Part shown: piece by piece, positions 8,419-17,094 of the stretch
How the letters are laid out: every line of letters begins with the position of its first letter
Numbering within the stretch: the first letter of the stretch is position 1
Assembly (NCBI RefSeq): GCF_038003525.1
Contig: NZ_JBBOPI010000001.1
Location: forward strand, 1,665,001 to 1,729,000
Direction: 5' to 3'
Length of the DNA: 64,000 bases
Source: Solibacillus sp. FSL H8-0538
GTDB taxonomy: Bacteria > Bacillota > Bacilli > Bacillales_A > Planococcaceae
The notes under the pieces: generated by a model
Databases searched by the model: none
Seen by the model: the letters and a program-made list of their open reading frames with translations, nothing else
Told to the model about the DNA's origin: nothing
Made by a program: the position numbers and the translations under genes

Positions 8419-8466
8419 TGCAGTAGGGGGATTTATAATTTAATCCTTCTACTGCATTTTGTTTTA
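8419..8466 (+). terminator. Intrinsic terminator of PadR/ABC operon
   Basis: GCAGTAG (8420-8426) pairs with CTACTGC (8448-8454), extended by further A-T pairs across the loop, and is followed by ATTTTGTTTT. Confidence 0.75.
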
Positions 8467-8540
8467 TTTTAAATTTATTTACGCCGAACATACAAATTTT
8501 GGGTGTTCATTCGTCTAATATAGTAAGAGAGGTGAAGGCA

Positions 8541-9059
8541 ATGGACTTTAATGAGCTATATGAAGCGCATTTTCAAAGGATTTATCAATATATCTATTAC
8601 ATGGTGTCGGATGCAGGCTTGGCTGAGGACTTAACACAGGAAACATTTTTACGGGTGTATAAGGGGAAGTTTAGGCAAGAGGCGGCGATGTCTACATATA
8701 TTCGGCAAATTGCACGGAATTTAGTGTATGATCATTATCGCAAAAAAGCACTCATTAAATGGTTGCCGTTTCAGAAAAAGCATGAGGGAAAGGCCGAACA
8801 TTTTGTGCCACATGATTGGATTCTTCAATCTGAGGATCGTCGTCTACTGTATGAAGCGCTGCAATCGTTAAAAACAGAACATCGCGAGGTCCTAATTTAC
8901 CGGAAAATTGAAGAGCTTTCGTTAGAGGAGACATGTGAAATTTTAGGCTGGTCCGCCATGAAAGTAGCGAACACACAGCGCAGTGCAATGAAGGCATTAG
9001 AAAGAATACTGGGAGGTGACGAGTATGGATTTACACAATCGTTTAAAGGATCTAAATAA
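8541..9059 (+). CDS. ECF RNA polymerase sigma factor
   Basis: This 172-residue sigma-70 family protein has only regions 2 and 4. Region 2 includes A-E-D-L-T-Q-E-T-F-L-R-V-Y (core-binding, region 2.2) and R-N-L-V-Y-D-H-Y-R-K (region 2.4). Region 4 carries the helix-turn-helix E-E-L-S-L-E-E-T-C-E-I-L-G-W. The start is the ATG at 8541, after GAGAGGTGAAGG, rather than an in-frame start 42 bp upstream. It overlaps the following anti-sigma gene by 35 bp. ECF factors of this type respond to envelope stress, but the regulon cannot be deduced. Confidence 0.92.
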   Translation: MDFNELYEAHFQRIYQYIYYMVSDAGLAEDLTQETFLRVYKGKFRQEAAMSTYIRQIARNLVYDHYRKKALIKWLPFQKKHEGKAEHFVPHDWILQSEDRRLLYEALQSLKTEHREVLIYRKIEELSLEETCEILGWSAMKVANTQRSAMKALERILGGDEYGFTQSFKGSK

Positions 9060-9891
9060 TTTGCCAGAAGAGAAGGCGTTAAAGGCGCGTATTTATGAAG
9101 GCATTCACCAACCACAGAAGAAGCCCGGATTTACGATGTGGAAGGAAGCTTGCTTATTGATTGCAGTCGCGGTCATTGCGTTATTTTTAGTCATTGTGCC
9201 AGAAAGTGTGCCGAATAACCAGACAGCGAGCGGTCCTTCTGTTCAAGAAATATATCGTTATTTTGGTGGGGAAGAGGGCGAGTTTTCAGCGCGGAGTTCC
9301 AGTCTCTATACTTCTATCGATAAAGTAGAGGATCAAATCGTTTATCATTTCTTTAATAATTTGCCGCAGTACGTGCAAGAGGCGGATGGTAAACTTGGAC
9401 CGTATATTACGGATGTAATTGTCATGCGAGATGGTAAAGAGGAGCGCTACCAAGTGTCAGACGAGGGTATGTTACATGTGGATACGGGGAAATTTTATAG
9501 TAGTGATTCTGACATGTATGAAGAAGTCTTTTCTCGACTGTATTCTTCATCGGGAAGCTCTTGGGGTAGTATTTTGCTACCAATCGTTGTAATTGGAGTC
9601 GGTCTATATTCTTCAATTTTTTATAAGCGTCGCAAGCTAGAACAAGTCAATCCGTTTAAAGGGAATTGGTGGCTATATATATTCATGATTGTGTTCCTTA
9701 TTATTATTGTATGGGGAATCTTCGATGATCCTTTGTATAAGCCACTGCTCGTTATTTTTGCATTACTTTACGGTGCGGCCATATGGATTGCCACAAAGCG
9801 GAGTGTACAGTCCTACGTTGCTTATAAATTTGAAGCGGTGAAGGTCATTATTATAACGATAACGCTTGTGATTTTCCTTCTGTTTTTATAA
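9025..9891 (+). CDS. Membrane anti-sigma factor partner of ECF sigma
   Basis: This 288-residue protein begins with a cytoplasmic segment (about residues 1-35) expected to bind the sigma factor. A transmembrane helix follows (about residues 38-58), then an external domain of roughly 120 residues, then four more hydrophobic helices (about residues 175-288). The start is the ATG at 9025 after GGGAGGTG; a GTG 9 bp earlier would place the start on the ribosome binding site. No zinc-binding HxxxCxxC motif is present, so it is not a ZAS-type anti-sigma. The role is inferred from position, overlap and topology. Sequence family not recognised. Confidence 0.72.
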   Translation: MDLHNRLKDLNNLPEEKALKARIYEGIHQPQKKPGFTMWKEACLLIAVAVIALFLVIVPESVPNNQTASGPSVQEIYRYFGGEEGEFSARSSSLYTSIDKVEDQIVYHFFNNLPQYVQEADGKLGPYITDVIVMRDGKEERYQVSDEGMLHVDTGKFYSSDSDMYEEVFSRLYSSSGSSWGSILLPIVVIGVGLYSSIFYKRRKLEQVNPFKGNWWLYIFMIVFLIIIVWGIFDDPLYKPLLVIFALLYGAAIWIATKRSVQSYVAYKFEAVKVIIITITLVIFLLFL

Positions 9892-10438
9892 TGAAGCAGT
9901 AGCGTGCAATCAAACTAATATAACAAAATGTAGGAAGAATGAATGGATTGAATTTAATAAATTTGCAACAAAATCAAATAACCTTCCAAACAAATTTAAG
10001 TATTTTTTATTTCTTTCTAATTCTTTTGCGAACGCACTAGAACGTAAATAACGCGTGGTAAAATGCCAAAAAAATGAGGGGAATCTTGAATATTTTTGAA
10101 TTCTCCCTCGTTTTAGATTGTAGACAAGCTAGATGAAATTGGCGATTTCCTGGATGTTTTTAAACTCCCCGGAGATTTTTTTAACAGAAATTAATTCGCA
10201 TACGATGCTTTCTGACCACTGACAAATTTTATCATACCGATCCCTTTTGCTAAGAAGTAGCTCGTACCATCAAAAGTAGTAGTCACGACAAAAAAATGTG
10301 AATTAGAAGGTTGCTACAATTTTTATTTTTGGGAAAATATAAAACAGGTTTCATAATGATGAATGAGATCGACAATTAACATTTAACACGATTACCTTCA
10401 TTCATTCGTAAAATATTAGAAAATGTGGTATTATTTTA
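9892..10438. other. 547-bp intergenic region without a recognisable gene
   Basis: No coding frame with a ribosome binding site is visible. A hairpin at 10075-10115 (GAGGGGAAT pairing with ATTCTCCCTC with one bulge, then TTTT) may end the anti-sigma transcript. Inverted octamers ATGAATGA (10359-10366) and TCATTCAT (10398-10405) lie upstream of the chemoreceptor promoter. Confidence 0.6.
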
Positions 10439-10461
10439 AAAATGTATTTTAAATACATCTT
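10429..10461 (+). promoter_or_regulatory. NsrR-like operator and -10 box upstream of chemoreceptor
   Basis: AAAATGTATTT at 10439-10449, a central T and AAATACATCTT at 10451-10461 form an 11-1-11 palindrome with 10 of 11 pairs matching. This is the arrangement and core (ATGyATTT-n-AAATrCAT) known for the nitric-oxide sensor NsrR. TATTAT at 10429-10434 is a plausible -10 element, so a bound repressor would cover the transcription start. I see no good -35. Identity of the binding protein is inferred, and no nsrR gene is in the window. Confidence 0.6.
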
Positions 10462-10487
10462 TAAAATTTAGTAAGGGGTGTCATGCT

Positions 10488-11438
10488 ATGCTAACAATTT
10501 TTCACAATAAAAAAGAAGAGATCGAGCTTTTTAAATTTAAAATTGATGAATTGAACAAGACGCTGGATGAGAAAGATCATGCGTTCCAAATATTTTTAAA
10601 TAATTTACATAAAGAACTGATTTCAACAATTGAACAACACGATAAAGTAAACAATCAGCATACTGTACTTGGCAAAATGGTTACGCAAATATTACAAGAG
10701 TTTCAACATGTAGAGAAAAGTACGATTGCCTCTAACGATATTTCGCAAAATATGTTATCAGAAGGTCAAATACTTATTGAAGCTACTACGCAAGTTGCGG
10801 ACGCTGCACTGGACAACCAAGCTTCTGTGTCAAAACTACAGAGTATTATTAATGACCTTGGTGACCAATCAAATGAAACATCACAAAATATGCATGTTTT
10901 AAATGAAGGTTCAAAACAAATTGAATCCATTGTTAAAGTTATTCATGATATTTCTAATCAAACGAACTTACTGGCATTGAATGCATCAATTGAAGCGGCA
11001 AGAGCAGGGGAACATGGAAAAGGATTTGCTGTCGTTGCAGAAGAAGTACGAAAACTTGCAGAAAATACGAAGACGAGTACAGAGCATATTTCCCGATTAA
11101 CTACCCAAACACAAGAACAAATTCATAAAGTGTATGATAATATTCAGCACAATCAAACACTAGTTGATAATGGAATTATTGTTGGAAATTTAACAAGCAA
11201 AAAAATTGCCTACTTATTATCATTGAGCAAAAATATACAACAAGAAGTAAACCATCTACTCATCAACATTAACAATCAAAAAGTTTCTAGTGAGGATGTC
11301 ATACACAAATTTACCGCGACAACAAAACTATTCGACGAAACAAATACCATTTTAATGAGTCATATTGAAGAATCTGACTTGGTTACAGAAAAATTACTTG
11401 AAGCCGTTGATAAAGTAAAACAATATCCTTTTGGCTAG
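10488..11438 (+). CDS. Soluble methyl-accepting chemotaxis protein
   Basis: This 316-residue chemoreceptor has no transmembrane helix, no HAMP domain and no recognised sensor domain. Residues 1-60 are a charged coiled coil; about residues 80-300 are the MCP signalling domain. The hairpin tip that contacts CheA and CheW is clear: [20 protein letters not shown], then [14 protein letters not shown]. It is similar in size and layout to B. subtilis YfmS, a cytoplasmic receptor. It lies under an NsrR-like operator matching the one at hmp and is convergent with hmp, suggesting a chemotaxis or signalling response tied to nitric oxide or low-oxygen respiration. The input signal is unknown. Confidence 0.92.
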   Translation: MLTIFHNKKEEIELFKFKIDELNKTLDEKDHAFQIFLNNLHKELISTIEQHDKVNNQHTVLGKMVTQILQEFQHVEKSTIASNDISQNMLSEGQILIEATTQVADAALDNQASVSKLQSIINDLGDQSNETSQNMHVLNEGSKQIESIVKVIHDISNQTNLLALNASIEAARAGEHGKGFAVVAEEVRKLAENTKTSTEHISRLTTQTQEQIHKVYDNIQHNQTLVDNGIIVGNLTSKKIAYLLSLSKNIQQEVNHLLININNQKVSSEDVIHKFTATTKLFDETNTILMSHIEESDLVTEKLLEAVDKVKQYPFG

Positions 11439-11497
11439 TAGCTGTATTTTATCTATGAATAGCGTCTCAACTGACTAAAAAGCTTATTGATTATTGA

Positions 11498-11530
11498 AAC
11501 CTCCTCTTAATAGTTCGTGGAGGTTTTTTC
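11498..11530 (+). terminator. Intrinsic terminator of chemoreceptor gene
   Basis: AAACCTCC (11498-11505) pairs with GGAGGTTT and runs into six T residues. Confidence 0.8.
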
Positions 11531-11576
11531 ACGTTTTTTCTTGTAATGATCAGAATGCTAAAGTCCGTAGAAATAG

Positions 11577-11608
11577 AAAATCCCCGTAAAAAGCTCACGA
11601 GGATTTTA
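11577..11608 (-). terminator. Intrinsic terminator of hmp
   Basis: AAAATCC (11577-11583) and GGATTTT (11601-11607) form the outer stem, with inner CGT/ACG pairing. On the minus strand it lies just after the hmp stop codon. Confidence 0.7.
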
Positions 11609-11617
11609 ATAGCTAGT

Positions 11618-12826
11618 TTATTTTGTACCAAGTTGTAATGCTGGACCGAAAAATTCGTAATGAATTTGGCTATTAGGAATATTTAACTCACGTAATTCGT
11701 TCACTGCTGCTTCCATAAATGGCGTTGGACCACAAATATATACTTGTGTATCGGCAAATACCAATGAACGTAACACCTCAGCGTTTACATATACATTTTG
11801 ATCAGAGAAAAGTACTTTATGATTCGGGTTTTTATCTTTTTTGAATGAAGATAATAATTTATTAAATCCTTTAGGTGGATTTAACTCGTCCATTTTTTTA
11901 GCAATTGCTTCACGGAATGCGAGTACTTTTTCATTACGTGCGCATTGAATAAATGTTACGTTTTCTTTATTTTTTATTGATTGCAGCATTGTGTTAAGTG
12001 GTGTAACACCAATACCACCGCTAATGAATAATACTGGCGCTGTTGTTGGTTCATAAGTAAACACACCCGCTGGCGCACTGACTTCGATTAATGTACCTTC
12101 TGCTGCATCATGTAAGAAGTTTGATACGGCACCATTTACTACGCTTCCATTTTCGCGTTTCACTGAAATACGGAATTCGTTTGAATTACTTGGTTGAGAT
12201 AATGTGTATTGACGGTTTAATAAGTATTCAGATTCTGGTGATGAAACGCGAACGGATACATATTGACCAGGTTTGTAGGTTGGTAAATTACTACCATCTA
12301 CTGGTGTTAAGTAAAATGAAGTAACTAAGTCACTTTCTACTACTTTACGTGAGATTTTAAATGATTTAAATGAGCGCCATCCACCATTTGACTCTGTTGC
12401 TTTATATAAATCTTCTTCTACTTGGATGAAGATATCCGCAATGACTCCGTAAGCTTTGCCCCATGCATCAAGAATTTCATCTGTTGCTGCATCGCCTAAT
12501 ACTTCTTTAATTGCTGCTAATAAGTATTGACCTACAATTGGATAGTGCTCAGGTAAAATACCTAGGCTACGGTGTTTGTGTGCAATTTGTACCACAACTG
12601 GTACGATTGGTTCTAAGTTGTCAATATGTTTAGCTGCTGCGTATACAGTATTTGCTAAGGCGTTTTGTTGACGTCCTTGTTCTTGGTTTGTGTGGTTAAA
12701 AATATTTAATAAGGATGGATTATCTTTGAATAAATTGCTGTAAAAAGTTTTAGTAATTGCTAAGCCATGAACCTCTAATACTGGTACTGTTGATTTAATA
12801 ACGTCAATTGTATGTTGATCTAACAT
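11618..12826 (-). CDS. hmp: Flavohemoglobin, nitric oxide dioxygenase
   Basis: This 402-residue cytoplasmic enzyme oxidises nitric oxide to nitrate using O2 and NAD(P)H. The globin domain (about residues 1-140) has Tyr29 (B10), Gln53 (E7) and proximal His85, the same positions as in E. coli Hmp. The reductase part has the FAD motif R-Q-Y-T-L-S near residue 205, the NAD(P)-binding G-G-I-G-V-T-P-L and a C-terminal C-G-P-T-P-F-M. Length matches B. subtilis Hmp. I chose the ATG at 12826 over a GTG 9 bp upstream because AAAGGA is correctly spaced only to the ATG. The promoter is overlapped by NsrR-like palindromes, so induction by nitric oxide is likely. Confidence 0.96.
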   Translation of the reverse strand: MLDQHTIDVIKSTVPVLEVHGLAITKTFYSNLFKDNPSLLNIFNHTNQEQGRQQNALANTVYAAAKHIDNLEPIVPVVVQIAHKHRSLGILPEHYPIVGQYLLAAIKEVLGDAATDEILDAWGKAYGVIADIFIQVEEDLYKATESNGGWRSFKSFKISRKVVESDLVTSFYLTPVDGSNLPTYKPGQYVSVRVSSPESEYLLNRQYTLSQPSNSNEFRISVKRENGSVVNGAVSNFLHDAAEGTLIEVSAPAGVFTYEPTTAPVLFISGGIGVTPLNTMLQSIKNKENVTFIQCARNEKVLAFREAIAKKMDELNPPKGFNKLLSSFKKDKNPNHKVLFSDQNVYVNAEVLRSLVFADTQVYICGPTPFMEAAVNELRELNIPNSQIHYEFFGPALQLGTK

Positions 12827-12850
12827 GCTGAACACGTCCTTTCAAAACAC

Positions 12851-12896
12851 AATATACGCCTCAGAACAATTAAAAGCAATATTAAAAATACATCTT
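12851..12896 (-). promoter_or_regulatory. hmp promoter with NsrR-like site over the -35
   Basis: On the minus strand TTGCTT (12879-12874) and TATATT (12856-12851) are spaced by 17 bp. A partial 11-1-11 palindrome at 12874-12896, with a perfect half-site AAATACATCTT at 12886-12896 and 7 of 11 matches in the other half, covers the -35. This arrangement would block RNA polymerase when occupied. Confidence 0.55.
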
Positions 12897-12912
12897 TAAT
12901 AATTTGGACATA

Positions 12913-12935
12913 AATATGTATTTTATATACATCTT
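12913..12935 (-). promoter_or_regulatory. Second NsrR-like palindrome upstream of hmp
   Basis: AATATGTATTT, a central T and ATATACATCTT form an 11-1-11 palindrome of the same type as the one upstream of the chemoreceptor gene. It lies 34 bp upstream of the hmp -35. Confidence 0.55.
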
Positions 12936-12952
12936 TTCTAATTGCTATTTAA

Positions 12953-12991
12953 AAGGTGTATTTGATACACTACTACTATCTAGTTTATACC
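12953..12991 (+). promoter_or_regulatory. Promoter with dyad upstream of FMN split-barrel gene
   Basis: TTGATA (12962-12967) and TATACC (12986-12991) form a weak promoter with 18-bp spacing. GTGTAT-ttg-ATACAC at 12956-12970 is a perfect dyad over the -35. AAGGTGTATTT at 12953-12963 matches the NsrR half-site at 10 of 11 positions, but the other half is poor, so a different regulator is possible. Confidence 0.4.
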
Positions 12992-13028
12992 AATTTTTTC
13001 TAAAATAATCGATGGGAGAGTGATGTAA

Positions 13029-13529
13029 ATGAAAGGGGTTATCCAAAACAAGCGTGTAGAAATCACACAGGATGAAGCGTACCAATTTCTTAAAACAGCG
13101 AAAGTTGCTCACGTCGCAACAGTTAGTGCAGATGGCTATCCATATGTAATCCCGTTTGTTTACGTTTATGAAGGGGAAGAAAAATTGTATCTTCATATTG
13201 GAAATATTCGTGAAAGTCATTTTTGGGAGAATATTAAGCAAAATCCAAAAGTGAGTATTGAAATAAGCGAAATGGGCGATTTACTGCCTGGGAAAAAATA
13301 TGCCTGTCAATCAGCTCTTGTTTATACAAGTGTTGTTCTATTCGGAACAATTACGCGAATTGAAGGAGATGCGAGGAAAGAATGGTTCTTCGATCGTTTG
13401 CTTGAAAAATACGGAAATCCTGATTGGAAATTCGAACGAGAAGGATACCCGGTTCTTCCAAAGATTGAGTTATTCGAAGTCCAAATCGAAAATATTACTG
13501 GAAAATTAAATGACGGCATGATGCACTAA
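13029..13529 (+). CDS. Pyridoxamine 5'-phosphate oxidase-like FMN split-barrel protein
   Basis: This 166-residue protein has the split-barrel fold (PNPOx/NimA type): the N-terminal helix A-Y-Q-F-L-K-T-A-K-V-A-H-V-A-T-V, the strand Y-P-Y-V-I-P-F-V-Y-V-Y and the H-I-G-N-I-R-E-S-H-F flavin-phosphate region. Such proteins bind FMN, heme or F420 and catalyse small reductions or oxidations; some reduce nitroimidazoles. It is divergent from hmp with shared upstream regulatory DNA, so a role in reactive-nitrogen defence or flavin chemistry is plausible but inferred. The ATG follows GGGAG. Confidence 0.85.
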   Translation: MKGVIQNKRVEITQDEAYQFLKTAKVAHVATVSADGYPYVIPFVYVYEGEEKLYLHIGNIRESHFWENIKQNPKVSIEISEMGDLLPGKKYACQSALVYTSVVLFGTITRIEGDARKEWFFDRLLEKYGNPDWKFEREGYPVLPKIELFEVQIENITGKLNDGMMH

Positions 13530-13583
13530 AAATAAGTGGCTGCTTTTCTGAAATTACTACGAAAATAGAACGAAGGAACAACT

Positions 13584-13909
13584 TTGCAACTGACACAAGT
13601 TTCACCCCTAATTAACGATAAATAAAAATCGATTGATAAATTATTGACAGGGACTAATGTAGAAATTCTAGGTATTCATTTAAATGCACAAGAGACGGTT
13701 CTAGAGCATATCACACCATTTGAAGCAGTGGTAATTTGTCGTAAAGGGACAGTTAAATTCTAGGTAGAAGGGGTAGAACAACTAGTAAATGAACAGTCGA
13801 TTTTAGTCATGGAACCTAGTGAAGCACATAGCTTAGAAGCAGTGACAGATTGTGAATTGGTGTTGTAGAAAAACTCGAATCTGCTTCACCAACTATTAAA
13901 GCACTCTGA
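13584..13909 (+). pseudogene. Decayed cupin-domain protein gene
   Basis: A frame starting at TTG 13584 encodes a single-cupin protein of about 108 residues (segments such as N-V-E-I-L-G-I-H-L-N-A-Q-E-T, then P-S-E-A-H-S-L-E-A-V). It is broken by TAA at 13623-13625 and TAG at 13761-13763, and a frameshift near 13858-13866 is needed to reach the natural end (K-L-E-S-A-S-P-T-I-K-A-L, stop at 13907-13909). The protein sequence stays coherent across all lesions, so decay is recent. It follows the FMN protein and may once have belonged to the hmp neighbourhood. The natural terminator is still intact. Confidence 0.8.
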
Positions 13910-13931
13910 TCAAAAATCAGAGTGCTTTAAT
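13896..13931 (+). terminator. Perfect bidirectional terminator hairpin
   Basis: ATTAAAGCACTCTGAT (13896-13911 region) pairs perfectly with its inverted copy across a CAAAA loop, flanked by A and T runs. It still marks the end of the decayed cupin gene. Confidence 0.75.
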
Positions 13932-14027
13932 AAATTTGTTGAACTTCCGAATAAGTCACTAGAACTTCCAGACAAACAGAGCAGATCTTAGCTCCTATTT
14001 TTTATACAAATTCACCCAACCACTAGC

Positions 14028-14948
14028 TTAACTCTCACTTGATAAAACCAATTCTTCCTTCTTCAAAGCCAAGTAAATCATCATAAGCAAGATCAATCCT
14101 GCACCAAACCACTGAAACGTCCCGAACGGCTCTTTTAGCCAAATAACGGTTGCCAAAACAGCTGTTAGCGGCTCAATATTGCCGAGCAGACTTGCTTCTT
14201 TAGCAGTTAATGTTTGCAGGCTCTCGATATAAAACCAAAAAGATAGCATTGTCCCGAAAATGACGACAATAACTAAATAGAAAACCGTCATTCCGGTCCA
14301 GGTACTTACATCCACATCCCACGGTGCGTGGAAGAAGCTCATCGTAATCCCTGCAACAACCATTGCCCAACCGACAATTACGAGCGAGTCGTAAAGTTTC
14401 AAGAGTGGTATTGCATAAATTGTGTAAAACGCGAGCGTCACACCGGATAGGAGACCCCAAATAATGGAGGGCATTGGAACAGCAAGTGCGGATAGCGAGC
14501 CATTTGTTAGTAAGAAAAAACTTCCGCTTAGTGCGAGTATGACAGTTACCGCATCTCGCGGTGTAAAGCGTGATTGACCACGAAGTACAACATAAATAAT
14601 AATCATGACAGGAGCTAAGTATTGCAGTAATGTAGCAACCGCAGCATTTCCAGTCTCAATTGATGCCATATATGTGTATTGAACTGCCAGCATCCCTACC
14701 AATGCGAAAATAATTAAACGAGTAGCAGTGAATTTATGCTTCCAAACGTCTAATATTTGTTCCTTATCTTTAAATAAAAACTGTGCCAGTAGCAGCAGTA
14801 TCCCAGCAATTAATAGGCGAACGGATACGAGCCAACCAACTTCAATCCCTTCATTTTGGAAGAGTTGCTGCGAAACGGTACCGCCAATGCCCCAAAAGAA
14901 GCAGCCGGAAATAACAAGTAATAAACCTTTGAAACGATCATTTTTCAT
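14028..14948 (-). CDS. EamA (DMT superfamily) transporter
   Basis: This 306-residue membrane protein has ten hydrophobic helices arranged as two EamA repeats. Typical markers are the opening G-C-F-F-W-G-I-G-G-T, the Y-T-Y-M-A-S-I-E-T-G-N-A-A-V-A-T-L-L-Q-Y segment and the second-repeat E-P-L-T-A-V. Members export amino acids, metabolites or drugs. It is divergent from an AraC-type regulator 102 bp away, which probably controls it. The substrate cannot be inferred. Confidence 0.93.
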   Translation of the reverse strand: MKNDRFKGLLLVISGCFFWGIGGTVSQQLFQNEGIEVGWLVSVRLLIAGILLLLAQFLFKDKEQILDVWKHKFTATRLIIFALVGMLAVQYTYMASIETGNAAVATLLQYLAPVMIIIYVVLRGQSRFTPRDAVTVILALSGSFFLLTNGSLSALAVPMPSIIWGLLSGVTLAFYTIYAIPLLKLYDSLVIVGWAMVVAGITMSFFHAPWDVDVSTWTGMTVFYLVIVVIFGTMLSFWFYIESLQTLTAKEASLLGNIEPLTAVLATVIWLKEPFGTFQWFGAGLILLMMIYLALKKEELVLSSES

Positions 14949-15050
14949 ATTAGCCCTCTTAAAATATTGTGATAGTATTATTGTAACGAAAGAAACTGTT
15001 AAAAACTACCGAATTTTTGCTTAAAAATATAACAATATTGAGGTGAGGTC

Positions 15051-15935
15051 ATGCAAATATATGAAATTTCTCTAACCCCGTCACTCCAAGAGGCGAGGAA
15101 ACATGGTAGTCCTGAATTCCCACTTGCTTGTTACCGGACGGATGTGCGCAAAAATATTCATGGTCATATCCCACTTCATTGGCATGAGGAAATTCAGTTT
15201 ATGCTTGTCGTAGAAGGTGAGGTGGCGCTGCAAATTAATGGTCGGCCATGTTTGCTAAAAGAAGGGGACGGGCTTTTTATTAATTCTGGCGCGCTTCATA
15301 TTACAAGAGCCGTCGAACATAACCGGAGTGTGTATATTTGTATAAATGTTGGCAAGGAATTACTCGCACCCGCACCGTTACAGCTGAAATTTGTAATACC
15401 GCTCATTCATTCGGCCACTGCGTATGTCCACTGGGAGAAGTCCGCGGAGCATATGGTGCAATTACAAAGGATTACACAAATCTATACATTGTACGAACAG
15501 TGTACAGAGTTACATATGCTCGAAATTGCACAACTTGTTCAGCAGTGCTGGCAGTATGTCGTGCACAGTGAACAGCCGGCTGAAAAAGTGTTACACATAC
15601 AACCAAATGATCGCATGAAGGCCATGCTCTTGTTTATTCAAGCGCATGCGCACGAAAAAATATTGCTCGAGGAGATTGCGCAGGCAGGCCATATAAGTCG
15701 TGCGGAATGCTGTCGTTACTTTAGAAAATGGCTACAGCAAACACCGATTCAGTACGTTACGGCTTATCGTCTAGACCAAAGTATTCGACTGCTCCAGCAT
15801 AGTGAGTTGTCCGTCACGGAAATCGCACTACAAGTTGGCTTTGGTAGCACGAGTTATTTTATTGAAAAATTTGCGGCTCAGTACGAACAAACCCCGCATC
15901 AATTTCGGAAAAATCTTGTTGACCATATTAAGTAA
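15051..15935 (+). CDS. AraC family transcriptional regulator with N-terminal cupin
   Basis: This 294-residue protein has a cupin sensor domain (about residues 25-110, with H-W-H-E-E-I-Q-F and the G-D-G-L-F-I-N-S-G strand) and a C-terminal AraC domain with two helix-turn-helix motifs (about residues 190-290). The second ends with the family signature G-F-G-S-T-S-Y-F-I-E-K-F and P-H-Q-F-R. It is probably an activator of the divergent EamA transporter. In the 102-bp gap AATATTGT (14963-14970) and ACATATT-like ACAATATT (15032-15039) form a wide inverted repeat that could be binding half-sites. The ligand is unknown. Confidence 0.94.
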   Translation: MQIYEISLTPSLQEARKHGSPEFPLACYRTDVRKNIHGHIPLHWHEEIQFMLVVEGEVALQINGRPCLLKEGDGLFINSGALHITRAVEHNRSVYICINVGKELLAPAPLQLKFVIPLIHSATAYVHWEKSAEHMVQLQRITQIYTLYEQCTELHMLEIAQLVQQCWQYVVHSEQPAEKVLHIQPNDRMKAMLLFIQAHAHEKILLEEIAQAGHISRAECCRYFRKWLQQTPIQYVTAYRLDQSIRLLQHSELSVTEIALQVGFGSTSYFIEKFAAQYEQTPHQFRKNLVDHIK

Positions 15936-15990
15936 AGCAACTAGAGGCGGGATCGGAGTAGACAGGAATTAACAACTCAAATGCAAAAAT

Positions 15991-16035
15991 AGCTGTTCGC
16001 TAAGTGAATTACTCACGTGAGAAGCGGCTTTTTTT
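15991..16035 (+). terminator. Intrinsic terminator after AraC regulator
   Basis: An imperfect stem from AGCTGTTCGC to GAAGCGGCT, with an inner TGA/TCA pairing, is followed by seven T residues. Confidence 0.6.
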
Positions 16036-16127
16036 GTCGGGAAATTTAATAATGCGATTTCTATTTTGCTTTTCAAAACAATTTTTTGGGATTTTTTAAG
16101 AATATTTTTCTCTTTTTACCAAAATAG

Positions 16128-16153
16128 TGTAACCTTTTTGGGCTTCATACGAC
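16128..16153 (+). promoter_or_regulatory. ECF-sigma promoter of stalk-domain protein gene
   Basis: TGTAAC at 16128-16133 and CGAC at 16150-16153 with exactly 16 bp between them match the B. subtilis SigX/SigM-type consensus (TGtAAC-N16-CGwC). The start codon is 34 bp downstream. It is the best ECF promoter in the window, but which sigma factor uses it is inferred. Confidence 0.6.
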
Positions 16154-16187
16154 TAATTAACGATTTCAACTAGAGAGGAATGGTTTT

Positions 16188-17087
16188 ATGAAGATGTCAA
16201 AAATCGCACCATTAGCAATGACAGCACTTTTAATGGGTGGCACTGCTGCTTTTGCAGAAGGCCCAGCAACAATCGTAGCTACAAAAGAAAAGGAAGTACA
16301 ACCGGTTTTTATTAAAGTAACAGGTACGGTTGAAAATGTAGAAGTGCGTGACAACATCACTTACTATGAAATGAAACAAGAAAACAATCCGCATTTCTTA
16401 GTCGTAACGGATGAAACGCTCGTTTTTGACAATACAGGGAAAAAGGTTGAGCTGAAAAAAGGGGATGAAGTAACATCCTATATGTATGCGAATAAACCTA
16501 TGATCCTCATCTATCCGCCAAGATATAATCCAGAAGTGGTCATAGTACAAACAGATGCAGTGGGTACTGCTGCTGTAGGAACATTTGATGAGGAACTACT
16601 AGATGCCTCGTTATCTCTGAAACTTAATCTTTGGGACAAGACTGAGCTTGTAAATGTAGCAGGAGAAACAGTGACAGCGGGAGATCTTGCGGGGAACAAT
16701 GCAGTTGTTTTCTACACAATTACAACAATGAGTATTCCAGCGCAAACAACACCTTCAAAAGTAGTGCTGCTTCCTCAAGAGCAAAGTGCATCAACAACAG
16801 ATGAACCGATGATTGACAAAATTATTGGTACAGATTTTAAAGATGTGAATGGTACTAAAATGGTTCCGCTACGTGTAATCGCAGAGGAACTTGGCTATAA
16901 AGTCACGACAACAGGGAAAGGTGCAATCCTATCAAAAGGAGCGCTATCTTATACAATTACGCGCGGGGAAAAAACATACGGCTATAATAAAGCACTAGGC
17001 CAGTTCGTAGAGGCACCAGCATTATTAGAGACAAATAAAACCTATGTACCGTACGAATTCGCTTTACAACTACTAGAAAACAAATAA
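16188..17087 (+). CDS. Secreted stalk-domain (copper amine oxidase N-terminal-like) protein
   Basis: This 299-residue protein has a cleavable signal peptide (cut near A-F-A-E, residue 24), an external beta-rich domain (about residues 35-200), then a C-terminal stalk domain of the copper amine oxidase N1 type (about residues 205-298: M-V-P-L-R-V-I-A-E-E-L-G-Y and Y-V-P-Y-E-F-A). Stalk domains are non-catalytic wall-associated modules common in Bacillales. The start follows AGAGGA. The ECF-type promoter upstream suggests induction under envelope stress. No enzymatic function is implied by the copper name. Confidence 0.85.
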   Translation: MKMSKIAPLAMTALLMGGTAAFAEGPATIVATKEKEVQPVFIKVTGTVENVEVRDNITYYEMKQENNPHFLVVTDETLVFDNTGKKVELKKGDEVTSYMYANKPMILIYPPRYNPEVVIVQTDAVGTAAVGTFDEELLDASLSLKLNLWDKTELVNVAGETVTAGDLAGNNAVVFYTITTMSIPAQTTPSKVVLLPQEQSASTTDEPMIDKIIGTDFKDVNGTKMVPLRVIAEELGYKVTTTGKGAILSKGALSYTITRGEKTYGYNKALGQFVEAPALLETNKTYVPYEFALQLLENK

Positions 17088-17094
17088 CATCGAA

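Noticed and set aside
8475-8530. ECF autoregulatory promoter before the 8541 sigma gene (GAAC ... CGTCTAA)
   Set aside because: The spacing between AAC and CGTC is 22 bp instead of 16-17, so it does not fit the consensus.
10110-10440. Possible decayed gene in the gap before the chemoreceptor
   Set aside because: Short open stretches exist (for example around 10115-10190), but none keeps a coherent protein sequence or a start.
12953-12975. Third NsrR site at the FMN split-barrel gene
   Set aside because: One half-site matches well, but the symmetric partner has shorter spacing and poor identity, so it is listed only as a dyad.
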